Assembly (NCBI GenBank): GCA_021156385.1
Contig: JAJNDL010000024.1
Coordinates: forward strand, 1 to 9,552
Origin: Moraxellaceae bacterium
Lineage (GTDB): Bacteria; Pseudomonadota; Gammaproteobacteria; Pseudomonadales; Moraxellaceae
DNA length: 9,552 nt
Reading direction: 5' to 3'
Shown here: positions 1-6,353 of the stretch, one piece after another
Layout: each line of letters starts with the position of its first letter
How positions within the stretch are numbered: position 1 is the stretch's first letter
The notes under the pieces: model-generated
What the model was told of the DNA's origin: nothing
The model's input: only the letters and a program-made list of their open reading frames with translations
The model's database searches: none
Position numbers and translations under genes: made by a program

Positions 1-98
1 GTGACGTGCAGGCCGGACGGGTTCCAGCTCAGGGCCTTGGCCTTGGGCAGGCCGAATTTGAGGTTGCGGCGGACGGGGTCGATGTTGTGGACGTTCAT
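1..98 (-). CDS. N-terminus of a probable PF10118-family (ferritin-like 'metal-dependent hydrolase') protein, partial
   Basis: The frame opens with ATG at 98 on the minus strand and runs off the left edge after 32 codons, so only the N-terminus is visible. The residues RRNLKFG followed by ALSWNPSG line up with the start of the PF10118-type protein at 1555-2481 (PRRVQFDF followed by PLHWIPDD). Both have a basic pair, an aromatic or hydrophobic strand, about eight residues, then a Trp-x-Pro motif. I therefore infer a paralogue of that family. The start is supported by a well-placed promoter and dyad operator directly upstream (117-165). The Shine-Dalgarno is weak, with GAG seven bases before the ATG. 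It is the same strand as the operon upstream, but about 290 bases separate them, so it is probably a separate transcription unit. The gene being real is likely; the family assignment rests on about 20 residues. Confidence 0.55.
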   Translation of the reverse strand, partial: MNVHNIDPVRRNLKFGLPKAKALSWNPSGLHV

Positions 99-116
99 GA
101 CAGATCTCATTCTTAT

Positions 117-134
117 TGTGAACAAACGTTCACA
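117..134. promoter_or_regulatory. Perfect dyad operator, TetR-type
   Basis: The site is TGTGAAC-AAAC-GTTCACA: two perfect 7-base arms around a 4-base spacer. It lies one base downstream of the candidate -10 element (136-141) and 18 bases upstream of the ATG at 98, so it covers the expected transcription start. GTGAAC-N4-GTTCAC sites are typical of TetR-family repressors, including regulators of fatty-acid and lipid genes. The repressor itself is not in this window. That the site is a dyad is direct observation; the TetR assignment is inference. Confidence 0.6.
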
Positions 135-135
135 G

Positions 136-165
136 AATATAGGACCGGCCTTTTCAGGGCGTCAA
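136..165 (-). promoter_or_regulatory. Sigma70-like promoter of the left-edge gene
   Basis: On the minus strand, TTGACG (160-165) is followed after 18 bases by TATATT (136-141). Both hexamers are close to the sigma70 consensus, and the region is AT-richer than the surrounding coding DNA. Transcription would start near 129, inside the dyad at 117-134, so a repressor bound there would block initiation. Confidence 0.55.
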
Positions 166-280
166 CAAGCAGTTGTCTTTGTTAGGTTTTCTGATCGGTC
201 ATTAATGGCCAAGCCTGTTAAAAAACGCGTAAACACTTTTTGAGAGCCGTCAGCCAAGCCGCTGATTTGCCACGGATATC

Positions 281-300
281 GTGACATTGGCCAATGTTAC
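281..300. promoter_or_regulatory. 20-base palindrome, candidate operator matching the one at 5234-5251
   Basis: The sequence GTGACATTGGCCAATGTTAC is self-complementary in 9 of 10 base pairs; only positions 283 and 298 fail to pair. Its core, TGACATT-GGCC-AATGTTA (282-299), has the same 7-4-7 layout as the dyad in the control region upstream of the operon (TGACATT-GATG-AATGACA) and matches it in 12 of 14 arm positions. It lies 90 bases past the operon's last stop codon and about 115 bases upstream of the left-edge gene's promoter. It is probably a protein-binding site. A role as a terminator is less likely because no T tract follows on either strand. Confidence 0.45.
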
Positions 301-336
301 AGTTACCAAGCGACTTCCCGACGAACGGAGGTCGTA

Positions 337-423
337 ATGGCGGGAGGCAAGGCCGGCCCCCTGGGGCGGAGTACCGGAAAGCGTGCCGCCTACGCCCCGC
401 GCCGGTCCACGTACTCGATATAG
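337..423 (+). CDS. Possible 28-residue basic micro-ORF
   Basis: ATG at 337 is preceded by a consensus GGAGG with a 5-base spacer, and the frame closes with TAG at 421-423. The 28-residue product is rich in Gly, Arg and Lys, ends in STYSI, and has no recognisable motif. Its last third is antisense to the end of the DUF6670-like gene. The only support is the strong Shine-Dalgarno and the position in an intergenic gap. I see no clear promoter in front of it. It may well be chance. Confidence 0.15.
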   Translation: MAGGKAGPLGRSTGKRAAYAPRRSTYSI

Positions 424-1535
424 CCCCGCCCTGCCGCCGGCCGGCCGTCGCGCCTTCCTTCCCAGCGGAAACCGCCAACGAAGCCCGCACCGATGCCAAA
501 CAGCATCGGCGTGTCCACCGTGGCGTCGATCTCGAACAGGCGGCGGCCGGACCGGGCCTGCACGCTCCAGCGGAAGGTCCGCGGCAGCACGGTCTCGCGG
601 CCGTCCGGTGCGACGCCGGGCGCGGCCTGCGTGGTCAGCACCCGCAGGCGCACGTCGCCGTCGATGCGTTCGGCGCCGCCGCCCGCGCGGCGCAGGTAGG
701 CGCCGGTCAGCACCGCCGCGCCCATCACTTCGCAGTGCGCGAAGAGGAGCTGCGTGTCGGCATCGAGGTTGATGACCTGGTAGCTGAAGAAATCCCAGGG
801 CAGCTTGAGGCGCGGCGGCAGGCTGCGGTTGACGAGCGCATAAGGCGACATGCCGCGCGCGTATTCGTACGTGCAGAGGCCGGCCACGGGCAGCACTTTC
901 CCTTCATGGGTCAGCGTGCCGTGATAGCGCGTGAGCAGGCTCAGGTGCTGGTAGACCGCGCTGTGCGCGAACCAGGTGCACTCGCCGGTGGCGGTGAGCG
1001 CGAGGTCCAGCGCAAAGCCGGGACGTTCGCTGCGCACGCGGAACTCCGGATAGCGGCCGCTCAGCTCGAGCGCAGCGCCGAAGCGCAGGAGGCTGCCGTC
1101 CTCCTTCAGCGTCATGCCCTCCGGCATGGCGTAGTGCGTGAAGTGGCCGTCGACGGCGGCGGCGGTGCCGTGCACCAGCGTCGCCGCGCGGCGCGGCCCG
1201 CCGTAGCGTTGCGCCACCGCGTCGTTGTCGAAGGCACGCATGCCGGTGCCGCCGAGGATGGCGGCGCAGGCCAGGAAATGATGCGGCGCCGGCAGGTCCG
1301 GAATCATCACGCCGTAGTGCGTCACGCCATACGGGCCGGCGCCGGCATGCGGCGGACAGCGCAGCGGCTCGGGCCGCGCATGCACGTCGCCCGGTCGCAC
1401 CACGCCGAACACCCGCGCCATCACGCCGCCCAGCAACCGCGCCTGCGCGCCGCGCAGTCCCCCGGGAACGCGCGCGCTGTCCACCAGGCCGACGGGAGCC
1501 GTGCCGGCGCTCATTGCATTCTCGATGACCGTCAT
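390..1535 (-). CDS. Lipocalin/CrtC-like protein of unknown function (DUF6670-like)
   Basis: The protein has 381 residues. I choose ATG at 1535 because GCAGGAG sits 6-7 bases upstream; the open frame extends further but without a better start. It is the last gene of the minus-strand operon, 19 bases after the diiron-type gene. I see no signal peptide and no membrane helix. Visible landmarks are PYGVTHYGVMIPDLP near residue 68, GLCTYEYARG near 219, WDFFSYQVINLD near 247, and a C-terminal GRGYIEYVDRRG. The alternation of strand-forming stretches and the Gly-rich, Tyr-Glu-containing end recall the tandem-lipocalin fold of CrtC (carotenoid 1,2-hydratase) relatives, and I recall such proteins annotated as DUF6670. 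If so, it may bind or hydrate a hydrophobic substrate, but no catalytic residue can be named from the sequence. Function is unassigned. Confidence 0.75.
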   Translation of the reverse strand: MTVIENAMSAGTAPVGLVDSARVPGGLRGAQARLLGGVMARVFGVVRPGDVHARPEPLRCPPHAGAGPYGVTHYGVMIPDLPAPHHFLACAAILGGTGMRAFDNDAVAQRYGGPRRAATLVHGTAAAVDGHFTHYAMPEGMTLKEDGSLLRFGAALELSGRYPEFRVRSERPGFALDLALTATGECTWFAHSAVYQHLSLLTRYHGTLTHEGKVLPVAGLCTYEYARGMSPYALVNRSLPPRLKLPWDFFSYQVINLDADTQLLFAHCEVMGAAVLTGAYLRRAGGGAERIDGDVRLRVLTTQAAPGVAPDGRETVLPRTFRWSVQARSGRRLFEIDATVDTPMLFGIGAGFVGGFRWEGRRDGRPAAGRGYIEYVDRRGA

Positions 1536-1554
1536 GACTTCTCCTGCCGCAGCT

Positions 1555-2481
1555 TCAGTGCAGGCCGTCGCGCGCGGCGGCGGCACGCGCCGCCGGCGAG
1601 CGCGCGAGATAGTCCAGCGCCTGCTGCGTATCGCCCTCGGTGACCGGATGGAAGCGCGGCGACACCCAGGGCAGCGTCTTGCGCACGATGAAGCTGAAGG
1701 TCGGCACGTTCTCGGTGCGCCGGCCGGTGCGCTCCAGCTCGAGCAGCATGCGCGGCAGCGAGCGGCGCGAGAGCCACTGCGCGTAGGCGTTCTTGTCCTG
1801 CTTGCCGAGCGCGCGGCCGCCTTCGGCGAGGAAGTAGAGGAAGAGCGGGAACACGATGGCCATCAGCGCCTGGCGGCTGGCGTAGAAGCCGAGCTCGGTG
1901 CGGCACAGGTGCGCGAAGAGGTCGAAGGCCACGGTGCGGTGCTCGACTTCCTCGGCAAGATGCCAGCGGAAGAGATCGGCCATGACCGGATGCGCGCGGT
2001 CCCAGCTCCGGTTGTCCATGCACCACTGGCCGAGCAGGCCGGTGAAATGCTCGATGGCGGCGATGATGCCGACGCGCGCGATCAGCCAGCGCTTCTCCAG
2101 CAAGGGCCGCTTCAGCGCCGGCACGCCGAAGGGCGCGTCGCCGAGGAAGCGCTCGAACAGCCACTCCGCCTTGCGCCGGTAGGTGTCGGTGTCGAGGCCG
2201 TGGGCCTGCAGGAACTGCTCGGCCTTGGCGTGGCTGCGCGCGTGGATGGCTTCCTGGCGAATGAAGCCCTCGACGTCGGCGCGCAGCTGCGCATCGCGCA
2301 CCAGCGGCAGCGCCTGGTTGTAGACACGGCAGAACCACAGCTCGCCGGCAGGCAGCAGCAGGTTGATGCCGTTGATGAGGTGGGTGGCAAGCGGATCATC
2401 CGGGATCCAGTGCAGGGGAACGTCCTGAAAGTCGAACTGCACGCGACGGGGTTTCAGCTGATGACGCACGGCTGCGGCCAT
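1555..2481 (-). CDS. PF10118-family protein with ferritin-like diiron-site motifs
   Basis: The protein has 308 residues and resembles those annotated 'metal-dependent hydrolase' (PF10118). The visible ligands are E47 (PAGELWF), E77xxH80 (QEAIH), E144 (AIEHF) and E178xxH181 (EEVEH). This E / ExxH / E / ExxH pattern, with about 30 residues between partner helices, is that of a ferritin-like diiron carboxylate bundle. That makes oxidase or oxygenase chemistry at least as plausible as hydrolysis. ATG at 2481 is chosen because GGAG lies about six bases upstream. A longer in-frame extension to 2562 would run into the preceding gene and encodes unconserved-looking residues. The gene starts 31 bases after the EphD-like fusion and ends 19 bases before the DUF6670-like gene, so it is in the operon. 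The C-terminal third has no motif I recognise. Confidence 0.85.
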   Translation of the reverse strand: MAAAVRHQLKPRRVQFDFQDVPLHWIPDDPLATHLINGINLLLPAGELWFCRVYNQALPLVRDAQLRADVEGFIRQEAIHARSHAKAEQFLQAHGLDTDTYRRKAEWLFERFLGDAPFGVPALKRPLLEKRWLIARVGIIAAIEHFTGLLGQWCMDNRSWDRAHPVMADLFRWHLAEEVEHRTVAFDLFAHLCRTELGFYASRQALMAIVFPLFLYFLAEGGRALGKQDKNAYAQWLSRRSLPRMLLELERTGRRTENVPTFSFIVRKTLPWVSPRFHPVTEGDTQQALDYLARSPAARAAAARDGLH

Positions 2482-2512
2482 GAAGCTCTCCAGTCTGTCT
2501 TTCTTCCGGGGG

Positions 2513-4258
2513 TCAGGGGGTGATGTCGATACGCGCGGCGAGGCGCGAGAGGCCCGGCGCAAAGCGGCTCAGGAGGCGCGTGGTCCACGCCTCGGCGCCG
2601 ACCAGCGCCAGCGCCGGGTTCTTCTGCAGCGCGCGGAACACGGCGGCCGCCACGTCCTCGGGCGCGAAGTTGCGGCGTTTGTAGAGCGCGTCGGCTTTGG
2701 CGCGCTTCCTGGCCTGCTCTTCCTCGGTAAGGCCGGCGTACACCGTGGCCGTCGCGATGCCGGTGGGCACGAAGCCCGGGCAGATCGCGGTGACGCCGAT
2801 GGCGTGCCCGGCCAGTTCCGCGCGCAGGCATTCGGTGAGCATGTGCACCGCGGCCTTGCTGGTGGAGTAGGCGGCGAGCTTGCGGTTGGGCGCGAAGGCG
2901 GCCGCCGAAGCGACGTTGACGATGTGGCCGCGGCGTCCGGCCGCGACCATCTGCTGCGCGAAAAGGCGCGAGCCGTGGATGACGCCCCAGAGGTTCACCT
3001 TGAGGAGCTTGTCCCAGTCGGCGACGGAGGTCTCGAGCAGGCCGCCGGCCATGCCGATGCCGGCGTTGTTGACCACGATGTCGGCACCGCCGAATTCCTG
3101 CTCCACTTCGCGCGCCAGCGCCTCCATGGCTTTCGCGCTGCCGACGTCGACGGTGCGCGCCCAGGCGTGCGCCCCGAGCAGGCGGCAGAGTTGCGCGGTG
3201 CGCTCGGCGGCGGCCGTGTCGATGTCGACGCAGACGAGCGCGGCGCCCTCCTCCGCCAGCTTCAGCGCGGTGGCGCGGCCGAGGCCGGAGCCGGCCCCGG
3301 TGACCACGGCGAGCTGGCCCGTGAGCGGCAGCGCGCTGCGCGCCGGAGCGACGCGCGCGCGCTGCAGCGCGCCGTTGAGGCCGCCGCTTTCCACGCCTTC
3401 GACGAACTCGTGGATCCAGGCGGCAAGGCGGTCGGGATGGCTGAGCGGCACCCAGTGGCTGGCGTCGATGTCGCGGCGGTAGAGCTCGGGCACCCAGCGG
3501 TGCAGGTCTTCATAAAGTTGCGGGCTGGCGTAGTTGTCGCGCAGCGGCACGATGAGCTGCACCGGGCAGGCGGCGTAACGCTCCTCGGGGGCGATCAGCT
3601 TCTGGCGGAAGTTGGCGCGGTAGAGCTGCACGCCGTGGACACCGTCGGCGGTCTGCGTGGGATTGGGCTCGGCCTCGCGCACGCCTTCGCGCTTCTCGAG
3701 ATAGGTCGGCCAGAGTTTGCCGAAGCCGGCCTGCCAGCTCGCGGTGGGCAGCACCGGCAGCTGGAAGAAGCCGATGTACCAGGACGACAGCAGCTGCTTC
3801 ATCACCTTGGCCTTGGCCACCGGTGACAGATTCAGCGTGCGCTCGCGCACCCAGTGCGCGGCGTGGTCGAGCGACGGCCCGGAGATGGTGGTGTAGCTCG
3901 CGATGCGCGGCTGCAGGCGCGGCGTCGTCACCGACTCCCAGCTCTGGATCGAGCCCCAGTCGTGGCCGACGAGGTGGAAGGTGCGACCGGGAATCACGGC
4001 GTCGACCACGGCCGCGAGATCCTGCGCCAGCAGCTCCAGCGTGTAGGCACGCACGCCGCGCGGCGCGTCGGAGGCGCCGGCGCCGCGCACGTCGTAGGCG
4101 ATCACGAAATGCTGCTTCGCCAGGCGCTCCGCCACCGGCTTCCAGACGAGGTGGTTGTCGGGGTAGCCGTGCACCAGCACCACCGGCACCTTGCGGGAGT
4201 CGCCCCAGGTGACGACGTGCAGCTGCACACCCTCGGCATTCACGCGCAGCGTCTTCAT
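2513..4258 (-). CDS. EphD-like fusion: epoxide-hydrolase-type alpha/beta hydrolase + short-chain dehydrogenase
   Basis: The 581-residue protein has two enzyme domains. Residues 1-290 are an alpha/beta hydrolase with the HGYP oxyanion motif (30-33), the nucleophile elbow GHDWG (D100), likely acid D241 and general base H268 (SHW). Candidate cap tyrosines are Y161 (WYIGFFQLP) and Y213 (LYR), as in epoxide hydrolases. After a linker at about 291-312, residues 313-581 form a classical SDR: TGAGSGLG (320-327), NNAG (397-400), N422 region, S451, and Y464xxxK468. D345 after the second strand suggests NAD rather than NADP. The architecture and length match mycobacterial EphD (about 590 residues), reported to act on epoxidised mycolic acids. 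Here the substrate is unknown. The start overlaps the upstream stop as ATGA, with GGAGGAAGG just before it, so translation is probably coupled to the M24 gene. The pairing suggests epoxide opening followed by alcohol oxidation (inference). Confidence 0.92.
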   Translation of the reverse strand: MKTLRVNAEGVQLHVVTWGDSRKVPVVLVHGYPDNHLVWKPVAERLAKQHFVIAYDVRGAGASDAPRGVRAYTLELLAQDLAAVVDAVIPGRTFHLVGHDWGSIQSWESVTTPRLQPRIASYTTISGPSLDHAAHWVRERTLNLSPVAKAKVMKQLLSSWYIGFFQLPVLPTASWQAGFGKLWPTYLEKREGVREAEPNPTQTADGVHGVQLYRANFRQKLIAPEERYAACPVQLIVPLRDNYASPQLYEDLHRWVPELYRRDIDASHWVPLSHPDRLAAWIHEFVEGVESGGLNGALQRARVAPARSALPLTGQLAVVTGAGSGLGRATALKLAEEGAALVCVDIDTAAAERTAQLCRLLGAHAWARTVDVGSAKAMEALAREVEQEFGGADIVVNNAGIGMAGGLLETSVADWDKLLKVNLWGVIHGSRLFAQQMVAAGRRGHIVNVASAAAFAPNRKLAAYSTSKAAVHMLTECLRAELAGHAIGVTAICPGFVPTGIATATVYAGLTEEEQARKRAKADALYKRRNFAPEDVAAAVFRALQKNPALALVGAEAWTTRLLSRFAPGLSRLAARIDITP

Positions 4259-5163
4259 GCCGCCTTCCTCCGCGACGGTTTCGCCGGCGCGGCATCCGCC
4301 GGCCAGAGGCCGCGTGCTTTCCAGCGCCGCACGTGCGGCGATTCGTCGTCCAGCCAGAAGGCGTCGTCCTCGGTGATGACGAGCAGCTCCTCGAATTTCG
4401 CGCCGACACCGTGGAAGCCGAGGTGCGGCTCCACCGCCCAGAGCCCGGGCACCGGCGCATGGTTGGAGCTATCGTTCGACGACCAGATCGGCGACCAGCC
4501 CTGGCGGCGCGCGACGAGGCCGAGCCGGCCCAGCGCCTCCACGGCCTGCAGGCCGAACTTGAACAGCGTGGTCGGCGTCTGCTTCTGGCGCGGCGCCATG
4601 GGCTGCACGGTGTGCGCCAGCGTCTCGAAGGGATAGGCCTTGTGCCGCGGCGCATGGCCCTGCTTCAGGATCAGCGCGTCGACGGCACGCGAGACCTCGC
4701 TCATGGGCCGGCGCTGCTTGATGAGGTCGAGAATGAGCGTGCGGTGCGCGGCAAGATCGTCGAGCAGCAGGTCGAGGATCGGGTTTTCGCCCAGCACGCC
4801 GGCATAGCCGATGTCGGCGACATAGCCGTTCACCACCGGCGCGTTGTCGAGGATGAAAGGCATGTTCTCCTCGAGACGGCGGTTGGTGGGCAAGAACTGC
4901 AGCGCCACCTTGAAGCCCTGGAAGGCGGTGCGGTCGCCGAACCAGGCAAAGGGCGAGTGGAACCAGTCGGTGACGCCGTGGTCGAGCAGCCAGACTTCCT
5001 GCAGGCGCGCGGCCTGCTTCTCGGTCATGCCGGGCTTGAGCTCCTTGGCCACGGCTTCGGCCGCGGCATAGGCCAGGCGCTGCACGTGGCGGAACTGCTC
5101 GAGGTCATGGGCATCGGGCACGTAGCCGCGGGCGGCCGGCGCGGGGGTGTTGATGAGGGGCAT
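4255..5163 (-). CDS. M24-fold metalloenzyme (aminopeptidase P / creatinase-like), compact
   Basis: The protein has 302 residues with the pita-bread fold signature. D106 and D117 are 11 residues apart (LDNAPVVNGYVAD). A His in the RHKAYPFETLAHTV stretch (H174 or H184) follows, then E245 in VEPHLGF and E258 in GVGAKFEELLVIT. These match the D-D-H-E-E metal ligands of the M24 family. The family's usual GHGxG around the His is replaced by LAHTV, and the separate N-terminal domain of Xaa-Pro peptidases is absent. The true reaction may therefore not be peptide cleavage; creatinase and the DMSP lyase DddP are known non-peptidase members. ATG at 5163 is preferred because GGGAG lies seven bases upstream; a GTG at 5181 is the alternative. 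It is the first gene of the minus-strand operon, and its stop overlaps the next start by four bases. Confidence 0.85.
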   Translation of the reverse strand: MPLINTPAPAARGYVPDAHDLEQFRHVQRLAYAAAEAVAKELKPGMTEKQAARLQEVWLLDHGVTDWFHSPFAWFGDRTAFQGFKVALQFLPTNRRLEENMPFILDNAPVVNGYVADIGYAGVLGENPILDLLLDDLAAHRTLILDLIKQRRPMSEVSRAVDALILKQGHAPRHKAYPFETLAHTVQPMAPRQKQTPTTLFKFGLQAVEALGRLGLVARRQGWSPIWSSNDSSNHAPVPGLWAVEPHLGFHGVGAKFEELLVITEDDAFWLDDESPHVRRWKARGLWPADAAPAKPSRRKAA

Positions 5164-5285
5164 GCGGATCTCCCGCCCCACGACGCTGGATAGGGAGAAA
5201 GTCGTGAGGCGAGAGCGACGCTAGCCTTTACTTTGACATTGATGAATGACACATTCGCTGAGAACTTGACACTTGGGGACAGCGC
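5164..5285. promoter_or_regulatory. Divergent control region between the operon and the AraC-type regulator
   Basis: This 122-base gap separates the minus-strand operon start (5163) from the plus-strand regulator start (5286). Bases 5221-5275 are AT-rich for this genome and carry three copies of TGACA (5234-5238, 5247-5251, 5267-5271). The first two form an imperfect inverted repeat with flanking bases. A TTGACA at 5233-5238 could act as a plus-strand -35, but no good -10 follows 16-18 bases later. For the operon direction I see only poor hexamers, as expected of an activator-dependent promoter. Both divergent promoters must lie here, but I cannot place them. Confidence 0.6.
5234..5251. promoter_or_regulatory. 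Candidate operator, inverted repeat TGACATT-N4-AATGACA
   Basis: The 7-base arms pair in six of seven positions around GATG. The same layout and nearly the same arms recur at 282-299. The site lies between the divergent genes, 35 bases before the regulator's ATG and about 70 bases before the M24 gene's ATG, a natural position for the AraC-type regulator or another dimeric factor. It overlaps a possible plus-strand -35 (5233-5238). Confidence 0.45.
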
Positions 5286-6317
5286 ATGACCCGCCCGTAC
5301 TGGGACATCCCCCGCCCCGTCGCCACCACCCGGCTCGTCCTCGAGCTGGCCGCCGACCACGGCGTGGACGCGGCCCGCTGCCTGGCCGGCACCGGCATCG
5401 ATCCCGCCGCGCTGGAAGACCCCACCGCCGTCGTCGAAGCGGCGCAGGAGCTGCAGCTCTTCCGCAACCTCCAGGCCGCGCTGGGCGCCGACCGCGGCCT
5501 CGGGCTCGAGCTCGGCCACCGTGTCCACCCCCTCGCCTACGGCCTCTGGGGCTTCGCCATCCTGAGCAGCGCCACCTTCGGTGGCGCCGTCGACATGGGC
5601 CTGCGCTTTTTGCGCCTGACCTCGACCTACTGCCGCATCCGCCCGGCCGTGACGGCGGAGGACGCCATCCTCGTCGTCGACGACAGCGCCGTGCCGGAGG
5701 ACCTGCGCGCCTTCCTGGCCGAGACCACGATCAGCGCCATCATCAACATGCAGTACAGCCTCGACCGCGTGCGCGTGCCGGTGAAGGAGCTGCGCCTCAA
5801 GGGCCCGGCGCCGGCGTACGCCCACCGCTACGAGGAGCTTTACGGCGTGCGGCCGCGCTTCGACCAGGACGCAGACGCCGTGGTCATCGACGTGCAGTGC
5901 CTCTTCCTCACGCTGCCGCAGGGCAACGCCCTCACCCGGCGCTACTGCGAGGACGAATGCCGGCGCCTGCTGCAGCGCCGCCGCCGGCTCGCCGGCCTCG
6001 CCGGCCAGGTGCGGGACCTGCTGACGCGCAACCCGGCGCACTTGCCCGGCATGCCGGAGATCGCCGCCGAACTGCATATCAACGCGCGCACGCTGCGCCG
6101 CCGCCTTGCCGAGGAAGGCGTGGATTTCTCGAGCCTGGTGGAGGAAGTGCGCGGCACCGTGGCCGAGGAGCTGCTGACCACGACCACGCTCAGCCTGGAG
6201 GAGATCGCCAGCCGGCTCGGCTACTCGGAGCCGTCGGCGTTCACGCGCGCGTTCAAGCGCTGGAAGGGCGAGGCGCCGCGGGATTACCGGCAGCGCCAGA
6301 AAGACGCCGGGGAATAG
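5286..6317 (+). CDS. AraC-family transcriptional regulator with Arabinose_bd-type N-terminal domain
   Basis: The protein has 343 residues. Residues 20-205 look like the sensing domain seen in the OruR/VirS-like group of AraC regulators, with LELGHRVHPLAYGLWGFAIL at about 74-93 and the strand-rich stretch after it. The C-terminal pair of helix-turn-helix motifs is clear: MPEIAAELHINARTLRRRL at 256-274, then LSLEEIASRLGYSEPSAFTR at 302-321, ending in FKRWKGEAPRDYR. This is the canonical AraC end. ATG at 5286 follows GGGGA with a suitable spacer. It is transcribed away from the M24/EphD-like operon across a shared control region, so it is the best candidate for that operon's activator, sensing a pathway compound. 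The inducer is unknown. The gene converges on the GGDEF pair, leaving 36 bases between the stop codons. Confidence 0.92.
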   Translation: MTRPYWDIPRPVATTRLVLELAADHGVDAARCLAGTGIDPAALEDPTAVVEAAQELQLFRNLQAALGADRGLGLELGHRVHPLAYGLWGFAILSSATFGGAVDMGLRFLRLTSTYCRIRPAVTAEDAILVVDDSAVPEDLRAFLAETTISAIINMQYSLDRVRVPVKELRLKGPAPAYAHRYEELYGVRPRFDQDADAVVIDVQCLFLTLPQGNALTRRYCEDECRRLLQRRRRLAGLAGQVRDLLTRNPAHLPGMPEIAAELHINARTLRRRLAEEGVDFSSLVEEVRGTVAEELLTTTTLSLEEIASRLGYSEPSAFTRAFKRWKGEAPRDYRQRQKDAGE

Positions 6318-6325
6318 TCCGGCAA

Positions 6326-6348
6326 GCGCCGCCGTCTCCGCACGGCGC
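6326..6348. terminator. Weak hairpin between convergent genes
   Basis: GCGCCG (6326-6331) and CGGCGC (6343-6348) form a perfect 6-base stem with an 11-base loop. It lies in the 36-base gap between the AraC-type gene's stop and the GGDEF gene's stop. No T tract follows on either strand, so it is at best a weak bidirectional terminator. Confidence 0.25.
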
Positions 6349-6353
6349 CGGGC

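Larger units (their letters stand above)
99..389. other. Intergenic region between the operon end and the left-edge gene
   Basis: This 291-base stretch has no convincing full-length gene and is AT-richer than its flanks, especially at 101-260. From left to right it holds the operator and promoter of the left-edge gene (117-165), an AT-rich tract with a run of six A (about 220-226), a 20-base near-perfect palindrome (281-300), and a possible plus-strand micro-ORF (337-423) preceded by GGAGG. I see no stem followed by a T tract that would be a convincing terminator for the operon ending at 390. Confidence 0.5.

Noticed and set aside
300..389. Intrinsic terminator for the operon ending at 390
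   Set aside because: Short self-complementary pieces exist, but none forms a solid stem followed by a T tract on the minus strand.
294..1643. 449-codon open frame on the plus strand
   Set aside because: It is antisense to the DUF6670-like gene. Its product is a Arg/Ala/His-rich string without domains, typical of the opposite strand of high-GC codons. The minus-strand frame has a Shine-Dalgarno and coherent motifs.
2480..3826. 448-codon open frame on the plus strand
   Set aside because: It is the complement of the EphD-like fusion, which has clear catalytic motifs in the other strand. The plus-strand product has no recognisable domain.
5025..6077. 350-codon open frame on the minus strand across the AraC-type gene
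   Set aside because: It would run across the divergent control region, and its composition is that of a shadow. The plus-strand frame has canonical AraC helix-turn-helix motifs.
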